Shown one piece after another: positions 26,328 to 35,604 of a DNA stretch of 64,000 bases. The DNA lies in contig CBDCVV010000012.1 of the NCBI GenBank assembly GCA_965223235.1, positions 124,001 through 188,000 of the forward strand. Reading direction: 5' to 3'. How positions within the stretch are numbered: position 1 is the stretch's first letter; each line of letters opens with the position of its first letter. This DNA comes from UBA2589 sp965223235 (GTDB taxonomy: Bacteria; Gemmatimonadota; Gemmatimonadetes; Longimicrobiales; Gaopeijiaceae). The position numbers and the translations under genes are program-made. The notes beneath the pieces are model-generated. The model had not been told where the DNA came from, ran no database searches, and worked only from the letters and a program-made list of their open reading frames with translations.

Positions 26328-27077
26328 ATGATCTCCTTCGAAGGCCTCACCAAGCGATTCGGCACCGTCACGGCGGTGGCATCCCTCTCGTTCGATGTGC
26401 GACGCGGCGAGGTGTATTCTCTCCTCGGACCGAATGGGGCGGGGAAGACGACGACGTTACGCTGTCTGGCAGCCCTTCTGAGACCATCGTCGGGGCGTGC
26501 GGTGGTCGACGGGATCGATGTCCAAGAACGCCCCGTCGACGCGCGCCGCCGGTTGGCGTTTCTCGGTGCCTCAGCCGGGCTCTATGAGCGACTGACCGCT
26601 CGAGAGTTCGTGACCTACTTCGCGCACCTCCAAGGCATGGCGGGAGAAGACGCCGACCGTCGGGTCGACGAGCTCATCGAGATGTTCGCCATCGGCGACT
26701 TTGCTCACCGGCTTTGCGGGTCGTTGTCGACGGGCCAGCGGCAGAGGGTCTCCCTCGCTCGGGCTCTCGTTCATGATCCGCCTGCTATGGTGTTGGACGA
26801 GCCGACCCTAGGCCTGGATGTCGTGAGTGGGCGGGCCATCCATGACTTCATTGTGCGCGCGCGGAGCCGGGGCAAAGCGATCCTCCTGTCGACGCACCGA
26901 ATGGATGAAGTGGAGCTACTGGCGGATCGTGTGGGTGTGCTCGTGGGGGGGCGACTGATTGCGGAAGGACGGCCCGAAGAACTCTTGGATCGAACCTCAG
27001 CCCGAAATCTGAATCTCGCGTTCCTTCGCCTGGTCGAGATGGCGGACGGCCTCTCCGAGGTAGAGGCGGAGTTGTGA
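26328..27077 (+). CDS. ABC transporter ATPase (NatA type)
   Basis: A 249-residue ABC-2 family ATPase: Walker A GPNGAGKTTTLR (about residue 39), Q-loop region FLGASAGLYERLTAREF, signature LSTGQRQRVSLARAL, Walker B MVLDEPTLGLD and the His loop LLSTHRMDEVELL. It pairs with the permease/CPBP fusion that starts 4 bases before its stop (GTGA). NatAB-type systems export sodium ions or small molecules. Substrate here is unknown. ATG 26328 is the first start in frame and has only a weak upstream purine stretch. Confidence 0.93.
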   Translation: MISFEGLTKRFGTVTAVASLSFDVRRGEVYSLLGPNGAGKTTTLRCLAALLRPSSGRAVVDGIDVQERPVDARRRLAFLGASAGLYERLTAREFVTYFAHLQGMAGEDADRRVDELIEMFAIGDFAHRLCGSLSTGQRQRVSLARALVHDPPAMVLDEPTLGLDVVSGRAIHDFIVRARSRGKAILLSTHRMDEVELLADRVGVLVGGRLIAEGRPEELLDRTSARNLNLAFLRLVEMADGLSEVEAEL

Positions 27078-29116
27078 GGCCGTGGATGATCGTGCTCCGG
27101 AAGGAGCTCAAAGAGACGCTGCGAGACCGCCGCACGCTGTTGGTCATGATCATCGTTCCCGTTCTCCTGTATCCGACGATCCTCATCGTGGCAGAGCAGC
27201 TGCTCCTCTTCGGACGGGGCAACCTCGATGCGGAGACCTCTCCGATTGCCCTGGTCGGTTCCGTGCCCGAGGAGCTTCAGGCCCGAGTGAGGCTCGAGCC
27301 CACACTACGCGGCGTCTCGATCGACCCCGTGGATCCGGAGAGCGCGATTCGAGTCGACAGCGTCGGTGCCGTGGGTGTCGTCGGGCCGTCGAATGGCTCT
27401 GAAGGTTCCCGGTCGGTCACGGTGCTCTTCGATCCTACATCGGATCGCTCCTCCCGGGCCCGGGATCGACTTTCCGACGTGCTTGAAGAGTGGCGGGAAG
27501 ACGTGCTTCGCGACCGGCTTGATGCGAGAGGACTTCCCGAGTCGTTCGCGACCCCTATCGCGCTCTCGGATTCGTCGGTGGCGAGCGCACAAGAGGTGGG
27601 CGGGTACGCTCTCGGAATGGCGCTGCCCCTACTCCTGATCGTGATCACTCTTTTGGGGGCGTTCTACCCGGCGATCGACCTCGCTGCGGGGGAGAAGGAG
27701 CGTGGCACACTCGAGACACTCCTGACCGCCCCGGTTGCCCCGCACCACGTCGTGATGGGGAAGTTCATGGCGGTGGCCCTCATCGGGGTCGTCGCCGCCG
27801 GCCTCAACCTCGCCTCGATGCTCCTGACGCTGCAGACAGGCGTGTTGCAGGTGACTGCTGCCCTCGGTCTCGAGGTGTCGATCTCCCTGGGCGCAGTGGT
27901 GGCCATCTTCGTGACGTTGGTTCCCTTGGCGGTCTTCTTCGCGGCCGTTTTCCTCGGGGTCTCTGTTCGTGCCGCGTCCTTCAAGGAGGCGCAGAACGCG
28001 CTCACGCCGCTCTACATGCTCGTACTGATCCCGGCGATGCTCCCCCTCTTTCCGGGGATCGACTTCACTCTTTGGACGGCTGTAACACCGGTGGCGGGTG
28101 TCGCCTTCTTCTTTCGCGACGTAATGGCTTCGGAGGTCGACCTGTTGCTCGCGGGGGTCGTCCTACTGTCGACGGTGGCCTACGCTGGAATGGCGCTCTG
28201 GTTCGCGACCCGCGCCTTTGGCAGTGAGCGCGTACTCTTTGGTTCGTTCCAAGGAGAGGAGCCGCCCGCTCTTGGCTACTGGGCTAGGATCCGAGACCGA
28301 GGCCGAGAGGGGGTGACGCCGACTCGCGAGAGCGCTCTCGTTTTCGTCGCTCTCGTGGCCGTTCTCTTCTTCTGGGTAGGGATCGCACTCCAGGTGGGGT
28401 TCGGAGAGCGAGGAGCACTCGCCTCTGAATGGCTCCTGCTCTTTCTCCCGGTCGTGGTATTCGTCGGTGCGCGTGGTTACGACGTCAGGGCAACGCTCAG
28501 CCTACGCCGCCCGAGTGGAGCAGCCCTCGTGGGAGCGGTCGTGCTGATTCTTGGGACGATGCCGCTCGTGTGGACGATCGGCTGGCTGCAGACTTTCATT
28601 TTCCCGGTGCCTTGGGAGATGCTCGAGGGCCTCGAAGATCTGGTTACCGCCGATAGCGTCGGACGCTTCCTCTGGTTGATGCTCCTCGTAGCCGTGACGC
28701 CTGCCGTCTGTGAGGAGGTCGTGTTCCGCGGCGTCCTGCTCTCGGGCTCGCGGGATCTATCTCCTTGGCGAATGGTAGCGCTGAACGGCGTCGTGTTCGG
28801 TGCGTTCCATCTCTCCTTTGAAACGGTGGTGCGCTTCCTTCCTACGGCGCTCTTGGGGTCCGTGATCGCTTGGTCGGTGTGGCGCAGTCGGTCGCTCTGG
28901 GTCGGCTGCTTGATGCACTTCATCAACAACGGGGCGATCGTGCTGCTCGTGTCGATCCCATGGCTCCGGGAGTGGTTCTCGGACCCAACGGCGCCCCCTC
29001 CGTTGTGGCTTGTGCCCCTTGGTGCAATCCTATGCGTTCTCGGGGGCCGCCTCTTGCTACGCGAGGTGCCCCTGGATCCATCCCACGCCTCACCCACGTC
29101 GTCGAGAACTGAATGA
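27074..29116 (+). CDS. ABC-2 permease fused to a CPBP (CAAX-type) membrane protease
   Basis: A 680-residue membrane protein with two parts. Residues 1-400 form an ABC-2 (NatB-like) permease. The opening is MIVLRKELKETLRDRRTLL with the first helix, then an extracytoplasmic domain of about 140 residues. Five helices follow, including the hinge AAGEKERGTLETLLTAPVAP. Residues 420-665 form a CPBP intramembrane protease with the EExxxR motif VCEEVVFRGVLLSG, the FGAFHLS histidine and the later HFINN His/Asn. All four usual active-site positions are present. Such fusions are known in several phyla. What the protease cuts is unknown. The start is GTG 27074, overlapping natA. The stop overlaps the threonine synthase start. 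Confidence 0.9.
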   Translation: MRPWMIVLRKELKETLRDRRTLLVMIIVPVLLYPTILIVAEQLLLFGRGNLDAETSPIALVGSVPEELQARVRLEPTLRGVSIDPVDPESAIRVDSVGAVGVVGPSNGSEGSRSVTVLFDPTSDRSSRARDRLSDVLEEWREDVLRDRLDARGLPESFATPIALSDSSVASAQEVGGYALGMALPLLLIVITLLGAFYPAIDLAAGEKERGTLETLLTAPVAPHHVVMGKFMAVALIGVVAAGLNLASMLLTLQTGVLQVTAALGLEVSISLGAVVAIFVTLVPLAVFFAAVFLGVSVRAASFKEAQNALTPLYMLVLIPAMLPLFPGIDFTLWTAVTPVAGVAFFFRDVMASEVDLLLAGVVLLSTVAYAGMALWFATRAFGSERVLFGSFQGEEPPALGYWARIRDRGREGVTPTRESALVFVALVAVLFFWVGIALQVGFGERGALASEWLLLFLPVVVFVGARGYDVRATLSLRRPSGAALVGAVVLILGTMPLVWTIGWLQTFIFPVPWEMLEGLEDLVTADSVGRFLWLMLLVAVTPAVCEEVVFRGVLLSGSRDLSPWRMVALNGVVFGAFHLSFETVVRFLPTALLGSVIAWSVWRSRSLWVGCLMHFINNGAIVLLVSIPWLREWFSDPTAPPPLWLVPLGAILCVLGGRLLLREVPLDPSHASPTSSRTE

Positions 29117-30297
29117 CTGAGACCACCCTGCCAGGCGCGACCCACCTCGAGTGTACGGCTACCGGAGACACCTTCGAGAGCGAAGCTCTCATGCGGCTCT
29201 CTCCTGCGGGAAAGCCTCTCTTCGCCCGTTACGACCTCGACTCCATGAGGTCTGGCTTTCAACTCGCCTCAGTCGCGGGTCGACGGGCCGATCTGTGGAG
29301 GTACGCCGAGGTGTTGCCTGTTCGGGATCCATCTGCTCGGATCGCCTTGGGCGAAGGGTGGACACCTTTGGTCGATGCTCCGCGGACCGCGGCCCGGTTA
29401 GGTGTTTCCCGGTGTTGGATCAAGGACGAAGCTCAGAATCCGACCGGCAGCTTCAAGGCTCGTGGGCTGTGTCTAGCTGTGAGTCGCGCGCTCGAACTCG
29501 GCGCGGAGGCTGTCGCCCTGCCTTCGGCGGGAAACGCGGGAAGTGCGGCCGCCGCCTACGGAGCCGCGGCCGGGCTACCGGTCCATGTGGTCGTCCCGTC
29601 CGACACTCCTTCGGTGATCGTGGAGGAGATGAGGGCCCTCGGTGCCGATGTTCAGCTTCTCGACGGACTGATCAGCGACTGTGGGAAGGTTGTGAAGGAG
29701 GGGGTGGAAAGAGATGGGTGGTTCGATCTCTCTACGTTGAAAGAGCCGTACCGAGTCGAAGGTAAGAAGACGATGGGCTACGAGTTGGCGGAGCAGCTCG
29801 GTGGGCGACTACCAGACGCTATCGTCTACCCGACGGGTGGCGGAACCGGCCTTATCGGCATGTGGAAGGCATTCGATGAGATGGAGTCGCTCGGGTGGAT
29901 CGACTCCAAGCGCCCCAAGATGTTCACCGTCCAAGCTGCCGGGTGCGCACCGATGGTGCGCGCCTGGGAAGCGGGGGAGTCCCATGCGGTGACGTGGGAG
30001 GGGGCGCAAACGTATGCGTCGGGCCTACGCGTCCCGGGCGCTGTGGGCGACTTCCTGATTCTCGGTGCGCTTCGCGAGTCGGGTGGCGGAGCGGTGGCCG
30101 TGCCGGACCATCAGATGGCCGAGTGGGTGTTGAAGTTGGGCGCGGACACGGGGATCTTCGCCGCCCCCGAAGGGGGTGCGACGGCCGCGGCGGTTCCGAT
30201 GTTGATGGCCCAAGGCTTGATCGACCCCCAAGATGAGGTGGTGCTCTTCAACACCGGTAGCGGTCTAAAATACGCTGGGATGACACCGATCGACTGA
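29113..30297 (+). CDS. thrC: Threonine synthase
   Basis: A 394-residue PLP enzyme of fold type II that converts O-phosphohomoserine to threonine. The PLP lysine is in NPTGSFKARG (about residue 115), the phosphate-binding loop is PTGGGTGLIGMW (about 240), and substrate loops are SAGNAGSAAAAYG. The N-terminal 60 residues contain LECTATGDTF, typical of the class that carries an extra N-terminal strand. The start ATG 29113 overlaps the ABC/CPBP stop by 4 bases, and its own stop shares 1 base with the next gene. It is therefore translated inside the exporter operon, an unusual place for an amino-acid biosynthesis gene. Confidence 0.93.
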   Translation: MTETTLPGATHLECTATGDTFESEALMRLSPAGKPLFARYDLDSMRSGFQLASVAGRRADLWRYAEVLPVRDPSARIALGEGWTPLVDAPRTAARLGVSRCWIKDEAQNPTGSFKARGLCLAVSRALELGAEAVALPSAGNAGSAAAAYGAAAGLPVHVVVPSDTPSVIVEEMRALGADVQLLDGLISDCGKVVKEGVERDGWFDLSTLKEPYRVEGKKTMGYELAEQLGGRLPDAIVYPTGGGTGLIGMWKAFDEMESLGWIDSKRPKMFTVQAAGCAPMVRAWEAGESHAVTWEGAQTYASGLRVPGAVGDFLILGALRESGGGAVAVPDHQMAEWVLKLGADTGIFAAPEGGATAAAVPMLMAQGLIDPQDEVVLFNTGSGLKYAGMTPID

Positions 30298-30548
30298 TGG
30301 TATACAACCTCCTGTGGTTCGCGTTGGGCGGAAGCTTCACCCTCCTCGTGGTGGCCGCTTCCCTTGCCTTGCACAGGAAGCGCAAGGGCATTTTCGGCCG
30401 CGGACTCGTGGTGGATGACGAGATGGTCCGAGCGATTCTCGAGCACGGAGAGGTGTTCGTAGAGGAAGAGCCGCTCGACCTCCTCGTGATCGAGGAGGAA
30501 GAGGAGCGCTTCTGGTCCGAGCCGTGGGACGAGCCGACGTGGGAGTAG
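30297..30548 (+). CDS. Small single-helix membrane protein with acidic tail
   Basis: An 83-residue protein whose ATG shares its first base with the TGA of the threonine synthase gene. Residues 5-25 form one hydrophobic helix (LLWFALGGSFTLLVVAASLA), followed by a basic stop-transfer stretch (HRKRKG). The soluble tail has two acidic blocks (EEEPLDL, IEEEEERFWSEPWDEPTWE). No family is recognised. It is the last gene of the exporter/thrC run and converges on the secreted-protein gene 8 bases away. A role as an accessory of the ABC/CPBP protein is possible but only inferred from position. Confidence 0.7.
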   Translation: MVYNLLWFALGGSFTLLVVAASLALHRKRKGIFGRGLVVDDEMVRAILEHGEVFVEEEPLDLLVIEEEEERFWSEPWDEPTWE

Positions 30549-30556
30549 GCGGGCGG

Positions 30557-31057
30557 TTAGCGCCGCACTCGATAGTAGACCTCGGGGAGTGGCACCAGTC
30601 GGTTTTGCATCGGGCGGTCATCGGAGGGGTCTCCCCTTCGAACCCAGAGTCCTCGATTGACGTTCATGATCAGCCCGGTCGAATGGGGTGCGTCCACCTC
30701 CCAGTCGACCCCGATGGGCGCGCGGAGGACCAGGGCCCAACTCGATCTCTCGCCCGATCCGCCGGGCTCGAAAACAGCCCACAGCCCTCCCCCGACGACC
30801 GGACGGGCCGATGCGCCCCCCAGATATTGGCGGGCCGTTGTCGAGATCGAGGCATCACGGAAGCCCCACGTCCCCAGGGTCACGTCGATACTTCGGCTGT
30901 CCCGGAAGAATTCGACGGTGAGCCCGAAGGTACTGATCCCGCCGAAGGACACTCCCAGCCGAACTCCCTCCCCGGCGTCGGGGCCCGGCGTCTGAGCGCG
31001 GGCGCCGGGGGCGAGCACCCCCGCCAAGAGGGTGAGGATGATCGCGACTCTCTTCAT
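30557..31057 (-). CDS. Secreted hypothetical protein
   Basis: A 166-residue protein from ATG 31057 with a clear signal peptide (MKRVAIILTLLAGVLAPGARA). The mature part has alternating residues consistent with beta strands (GVRLGVSFGGISTFGLTVEF, GGGLWAVFEPGG, WALVLRAPIGVDWEV), so it may be a small beta-barrel or lipocalin-like envelope protein. I do not recognise the family. The open frame upstream of 31057 runs antisense to the glycosidase gene and is not used. It is divergent from that gene, about 50 bases apart. Confidence 0.7.
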   Translation of the reverse strand: MKRVAIILTLLAGVLAPGARAQTPGPDAGEGVRLGVSFGGISTFGLTVEFFRDSRSIDVTLGTWGFRDASISTTARQYLGGASARPVVGGGLWAVFEPGGSGERSSWALVLRAPIGVDWEVDAPHSTGLIMNVNRGLWVRRGDPSDDRPMQNRLVPLPEVYYRVRR

Positions 31058-31108
31058 TGCGATGTGGCCTCGGCGCCGTTGGAATGCGAATGGGATGAGG
31101 GCCGGCAT

Positions 31109-32071
31109 GTGGCCCGTGGGCGCCGGAATATTGCAATCCTTCTCCGGAGGGGCCACAACTCGGTTCCACGGCTTGCGGGAATCGCGGCCCTCGGCTTCCT
31201 GACCAGTTGCGTACCGCCGGACGCCCCAGCCGCACGGAATCTCTCTCTGCCCACCGCGGTCCTCGACGTACTCGATCCCGACACTGTGCGGAGTCGGCGA
31301 CTCTACCCAGACGTCGTGTACCACTACGCCTGGACACCAGATGGCCCGTGGGCCGTCCACTTCATTGAGGCAGCGCTCGACGGTCGGTGCGACCTGGCTC
31401 TCGATGTGTTGCGTCCCGTAGAGAGGGAAGCCGGAGAGGGTGGAAGAGCACGGGTATCTGAAATGGCGGCTCGCTCCGCCGACCGAATTTTGGCTGCAGT
31501 CAACGCTGACTTCTTCACTCCGGAAGGTCGCGCAGTGGGTCTGGAAATCGTCGACGGAGAGGTCGCGTCGCGCTCTCGCAGGCCAGCGTTCGCATGGCGA
31601 CGAGGCAGCCCGCCTTGGATTGGCGTCCCCTCGATCGAGGAAGACCAGGTCCGGCTGGGGTGGCCGGTCGCTGTCCGTGACGGTGACGGGCGGACGATGG
31701 CCGTCGGCGGCTTCCCCGACCTGATCGACGGCGGGGGACGGGTAGGCGATCTCGAGGTGACGGGTCGTCCCTCCTTTGCGGCGGTCCGGCATCCTCGCAC
31801 AGCGGTCGGGTACGACTCTCGATCGGGACGGATCTGGTTCGTCGTCGTCGACGGCCGCCAGCCCCCCTACTCGGTGGGGATGTCGTTGCCTGAGCTGGCG
31901 ACCCTTTTCGAGGCCCTCGGCGTAGATGAAGCCGTCAACCTCGATGGAGGAGGCTCCTCCGCCATGGTGGTGCAGCAGGAGACTGTGAACCGGCCCTCTG
32001 ATATCACCGGTGAGCGGGCCGTAGTGAACGCTCTAGCCCTCCGCCAGAGCCTTGCCGCGTGCGGACGCTAG
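31109..32071 (+). CDS. Phosphodiester glycosidase (NAGPA-like) lipoprotein
   Basis: A protein of about 320 residues from GTG 31109. The start choice is uncertain, but the next segment (RLAGIAALGFLTSC) is a lipoprotein signal with its lipobox cysteine at about residue 34. The rest carries the family signature of the NAGPA / phosphodiester glycosidase domain: ILAAVNADFFTPEGRAVGLE in the middle, then VGYDSRSGRIWFVVVDGR, and near the end ALGVDEAVNLDGGGSSAMVV and ERAVVNALAL. In animals the domain removes N-acetylglucosamine from phosphodiesters. Bacterial members act on extracellular glycans or teichoic-acid-like polymers. It probably sits in the outer membrane facing the periplasm or exterior. 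Confidence 0.82.
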   Translation: MARGRRNIAILLRRGHNSVPRLAGIAALGFLTSCVPPDAPAARNLSLPTAVLDVLDPDTVRSRRLYPDVVYHYAWTPDGPWAVHFIEAALDGRCDLALDVLRPVEREAGEGGRARVSEMAARSADRILAAVNADFFTPEGRAVGLEIVDGEVASRSRRPAFAWRRGSPPWIGVPSIEEDQVRLGWPVAVRDGDGRTMAVGGFPDLIDGGGRVGDLEVTGRPSFAAVRHPRTAVGYDSRSGRIWFVVVDGRQPPYSVGMSLPELATLFEALGVDEAVNLDGGGSSAMVVQQETVNRPSDITGERAVVNALALRQSLAACGR

Positions 32072-32077
32072 GAGCGG

Positions 32078-34198
32078 CTACATCCACGTCACTCCCAGGC
32101 CGAGCCGAAACGACCGAGCCGGACCGGGCTCGAAGAAGCGGCTTCCGAACGCGTTGGGTACCACGGAGGAGTTGTACGTGGCGTCGAAGAGGTTTCCGAT
32201 CGCGATGAAGGGTCGCAACGCTACCCGTCCCGCAGCGATGTCCGAGGCACCAATGCGAATGTCTGCTATCGTGTGAGAAGGTGACGAAGCAGAGTTCTCG
32301 TCATCGACGGGGACGTCGTCCTGCCAGAGCACACGAGCCTCCAAGAAGCCCACCTCGTGATCGAAGATCAGAAGGGCGTCGAGCCGCTGCGGTGCAAGTC
32401 CAGGAACCGCATTTCCAGAGAAGACGTCGTCGTCCGTCTCGTAGAGTAGGTATTCCGCGTCCACGTTGGTGTACGCCAAGCGTGTTCGCACTCCATGGGT
32501 GATCTGAGCCTCGGCTGAGAGCTCGAATCCGATGTGGCGGGTTCGTGCCGCGTTCCGAAAGTACGTTCGGCCCGGGTCCGAAGGCACTTCGAAGGGTACG
32601 AGTCCGTCCTCCACCGTCGTCCGGAAGATCGACCCCTCCAGGGCGACGGTCCCCGCGAGACGGGCGCGGGCGCCGCCTTCCCACGTCGTGCCAATCTGGG
32701 GCTCTAGCCCGGGATTGAATCCACCTGCACCCGACGGGCGATTGGCCAGCTCCGTGGTCGTGGGTGTCTCAAACGAGCGTCCCACGGAGCCGAAGAGCTC
32801 GGTGTGACTCCCGGTGCTCACCACGATACCGGCAGACGGGCTCACCGCGCTCATCGCGCGCTCACCTGTGTCATCCGGATCTCCCCCGCCGGTGAAAAGG
32901 TCGTCGACTGCGAACGACACTCGGTCGTACCGTAGTCCGGCTAACACCGAGATGGGTCCCCCCGTCTCGAGTCGACCCTGGGCAAAGAGTCCAATGCCTC
33001 GGACCCGCTCCTGCTGGTCGAGGATCAGCTCCGTCGGTTCTCCGCCGTCGTTGCCGAAGTTCTGACGGGCGTCCGATTGGAACTCGGCCTCGACTCCTGC
33101 GCCCCAACCAAGGGTCGTCGCGTCCTGTACATCGGCCCGACCTTGCACGAGCGTCCTCACGCCGCCGGCGTTGCGCGTGAGATCGATGACCCGTCCGGGG
33201 ATGGGGTTGAAGAGTTCTCGCCGAACGCCCCAGCTCGCTACTTCTGCGGTTGTGGCTCCTAACGACCCGGTCCAAGCCGCACCGAGTTGCCCTTGCCGCA
33301 CGTCCTTGAACGCCCCGCTACGCACGTTGAAGCCCCACGCCGCCCGGTCCCCTTCGTCGAGGACTGACTCCGGAAGAGAGCCTGGGTTCTCGGCATCGAG
33401 ATCCATACCGTTGGCGACCACGCGCAACGCTCCGGAGGCCAGAGGCATCCGGACCGTGGCATTGAGGGTCGACCGGTCCGCGGCGCCGTAGGGTGTTCCG
33501 TCGTCGAGCACCGGATCTCTTCGGTATCCGTCGAAATTCATGCGTGTGAACCCGACCCGGTACCCGACTTCGCCAGCCACCCCGGAAGCGTTTCCTTCAA
33601 ACGACCAGAGCCCATGGGATCCGCCCGTTGTGCGGAGCGTGACTCTTCGCCCTTCAGCGTCGGGTAAAAAGGTCCGAAAGTGGAGCACTCCGCCGGCGGC
33701 GTTCCCGTAGAGGGCCGAGTTGGGCCCTCGCAGGACCTCGACGCGATCAAGGCCCGCGAGGTCGAGGTGGTCGAGTGTGGCCTGTCCATCCGGTAGAGTC
33801 GCCGGAATACCATCCACGAGTACTCGAATCCCGCGGACCCCGAACTGGGACCGGGGGCCGAACCCCCGGACCGCGATTCGCTCTCCGACCGCGAAGTTGA
33901 ATCGGTTGTGGATCTGGACCCCGGGAACCGCTCGCACGGCGTCGTCAATGAATGCAGAGGCGGTGGCCCTGCGCAGTTCCTCGCCGGCGACAACCGAAAC
34001 GGGGTAGGGGTTTTGCGTGCCTGTTGCACTGGGCACGACGCGAACGAGCACCGGGTCGAGGGCCACGACCGAGTCGGGATCTTGGGCGGTCACTCCCGTT
34101 GTCGTTCCGAGACAAAGGGCGGAGACGAGGCAAGCAAGACGAAGTCGAAACACGGCGGTCCCTCGCTGCAGGACATCACGGATCTTGGGGCGCGACAT
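32078..34198 (-). CDS. TonB-dependent outer-membrane receptor
   Basis: A 706-residue protein with a signal peptide (LACLVSALCLGTTTGVTAQ). The plug domain (about residues 45-165) includes AFIDDAVRAVPGVQI, ERIAVRGFGPRSQFGVRGI, VLVDGIPATLPDGQ and VEVLRGPNSALYGNAAGGVL. A 22-strand barrel follows to the C-terminus (SFRLGLGVTWM). The plug and size resemble siderophore, vitamin B12 or metal chelate receptors. No TonB/ExbBD genes are nearby. Substrate cannot be told from the sequence. It is divergent from the aminopeptidase gene and converges on the glycosidase gene with 6 bases between stops. Confidence 0.93.
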   Translation of the reverse strand: MSRPKIRDVLQRGTAVFRLRLACLVSALCLGTTTGVTAQDPDSVVALDPVLVRVVPSATGTQNPYPVSVVAGEELRRATASAFIDDAVRAVPGVQIHNRFNFAVGERIAVRGFGPRSQFGVRGIRVLVDGIPATLPDGQATLDHLDLAGLDRVEVLRGPNSALYGNAAGGVLHFRTFLPDAEGRRVTLRTTGGSHGLWSFEGNASGVAGEVGYRVGFTRMNFDGYRRDPVLDDGTPYGAADRSTLNATVRMPLASGALRVVANGMDLDAENPGSLPESVLDEGDRAAWGFNVRSGAFKDVRQGQLGAAWTGSLGATTAEVASWGVRRELFNPIPGRVIDLTRNAGGVRTLVQGRADVQDATTLGWGAGVEAEFQSDARQNFGNDGGEPTELILDQQERVRGIGLFAQGRLETGGPISVLAGLRYDRVSFAVDDLFTGGGDPDDTGERAMSAVSPSAGIVVSTGSHTELFGSVGRSFETPTTTELANRPSGAGGFNPGLEPQIGTTWEGGARARLAGTVALEGSIFRTTVEDGLVPFEVPSDPGRTYFRNAARTRHIGFELSAEAQITHGVRTRLAYTNVDAEYLLYETDDDVFSGNAVPGLAPQRLDALLIFDHEVGFLEARVLWQDDVPVDDENSASSPSHTIADIRIGASDIAAGRVALRPFIAIGNLFDATYNSSVVPNAFGSRFFEPGPARSFRLGLGVTWM

Positions 34199-34269
34199 GA
34201 TAGCCCGAACCGACGAGGACGCCTATCCCCGACGGTCCCGGAAGGACGCCCGAGCGACTAGACTTGTCT

Positions 34270-35604
34270 ATGTCTACTCATCAAGGCGACACCCCCAGCG
34301 CTGCCCAGCTCGAACGCAGAAGGAGTGCGGTGTTCGACGCCCTGGGTGATGGTGCCATGGTTCTGCCTGCGGCGCCCGTCCAGTGGAGTTCCCGAGACAC
34401 GGAGCGACGCTATGCGCCCGATCGTGAGCTCTATTACCTCACCGGGCTTATTGACCCGCGAACCGTTGCCGTTCTCGTGGGGCGGGAACGGAAGACCATG
34501 GTCTTCTCGCCAGCCCGCGATCCGCAGGCGGAGCTCTGGGGCGGGCCTCGATTGGGGCCGGAGGAGGCCGGTGAGCGTGCCGGTGCGGACGAAAGCCACG
34601 ACATAGGCTCTTTGGACGAACGACTCTCCGCCGTCTTGATGGATGCACCGGAAGTACACTTTCGACTCGGCCGAGGGACCTTCATAGATGACCGAGTGCT
34701 CGATGTCCTGCGTACCGCGCGGGCGCGGGGGGCGCGGCGGGGGAATGGGCCTCGCCGGGTCGTCGATCCAGGCGAAGTCCTGGATGAACTCCGCCTGATA
34801 AAAGACGACGAAGAGATCGCGGCAATTCGCCGAGCTTGCGACGTCACTGTACGGGGCCATCGGGCAGGGTGTGCGCAGGTGAGCGGGGGCGTGGGCGAGT
34901 GGACGATTCAGGGCGCGATCGACGGGACATTCACCACCGAGGGCGGACGCGCGGGGTTCGGCACCATCGTAGGCGGAGGCGAGCGAGCGTGTATACTGCA
35001 CTACGTTCGGAATGATGCCCCGCTCCCCGACCGAGGGGTCGTCCTGGTCGACGCCGGGGCAGAGGTAGGACTGTACCATGGAGATGCGACCCGTACCTGG
35101 CCTGTGGGAGGACGTTTCACAGCGGAGGCGGCAGCTGTGTACGACCTCGTCGATTCCGCGCGACGGGCTGCAATCGAGGCGGTGGAGCCGGGGGCTTCCA
35201 TACTCGAAGTGCACCAGGCAGCCCTGCACGTGCTCATCGATGGGCTGCTCGAACTGAAAGTACTCCAAGGGTCGGCCGACGAGATCATGAGGAGCGAGTT
35301 GTATAAGCCGTACTTCCCACATCAGACATCGCATTGGCTGGGGCTCGATGTCCACGATCCTGGCGACTACGTTCGGAATGGGGAGTCGCGGCGACTCGAA
35401 GCGGGGATGGTCCTGACGGTCGAGCCTGGGCTGTACTTTGGGACGCACGGTCGTGAGGGGACCCTCGGTCCAACGGCGCAACGCTACGCTGGTATTGGGG
35501 TCCGCTTGGAGGATGATGTGCTCGTCACGCCGGAAGGTTCAGAGGTGATGACAGCGGCGTTGCCGACCCGGCGCGAAGATGTGGAGGCCCTCGCGCGATC
35601 ATGA
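34270..35604 (+). CDS. pepP: Xaa-Pro aminopeptidase (aminopeptidase P, M24B)
   Basis: A 444-residue enzyme that removes N-terminal residues preceding proline. The N-terminal domain (AQLERRRSAVFDALGDGAMV, RELYYLTGLIDP) is typical of aminopeptidase P. The catalytic domain shows all dinuclear metal ligands: VLVDAGAEVGLYHGDATRTW (two Asp), SHWLGLDVHDPG (His), VLTVEPGLYF (Glu) and GVRLEDDVLVT (Glu). Start ATG 34270 is preferred over the TTG two codons earlier. It is followed by an ATGA overlap with a MTHFR-like gene, so the two are translated together. It is the second M24 gene in the window, with a fuller set of aminopeptidase P features than the one at 11.6 kb. Confidence 0.93.
   Translation: MSTHQGDTPSAAQLERRRSAVFDALGDGAMVLPAAPVQWSSRDTERRYAPDRELYYLTGLIDPRTVAVLVGRERKTMVFSPARDPQAELWGGPRLGPEEAGERAGADESHDIGSLDERLSAVLMDAPEVHFRLGRGTFIDDRVLDVLRTARARGARRGNGPRRVVDPGEVLDELRLIKDDEEIAAIRRACDVTVRGHRAGCAQVSGGVGEWTIQGAIDGTFTTEGGRAGFGTIVGGGERACILHYVRNDAPLPDRGVVLVDAGAEVGLYHGDATRTWPVGGRFTAEAAAVYDLVDSARRAAIEAVEPGASILEVHQAALHVLIDGLLELKVLQGSADEIMRSELYKPYFPHQTSHWLGLDVHDPGDYVRNGESRRLEAGMVLTVEPGLYFGTHGREGTLGPTAQRYAGIGVRLEDDVLVTPEGSEVMTAALPTRREDVEALARS

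Noticed and set aside
30524..32071. A 515-residue open frame on the plus strand as one gene
   Set aside because: The first 585 bases are antisense to a secreted protein with a proper signal peptide. A lipoprotein signal appears only after GTG 31109.
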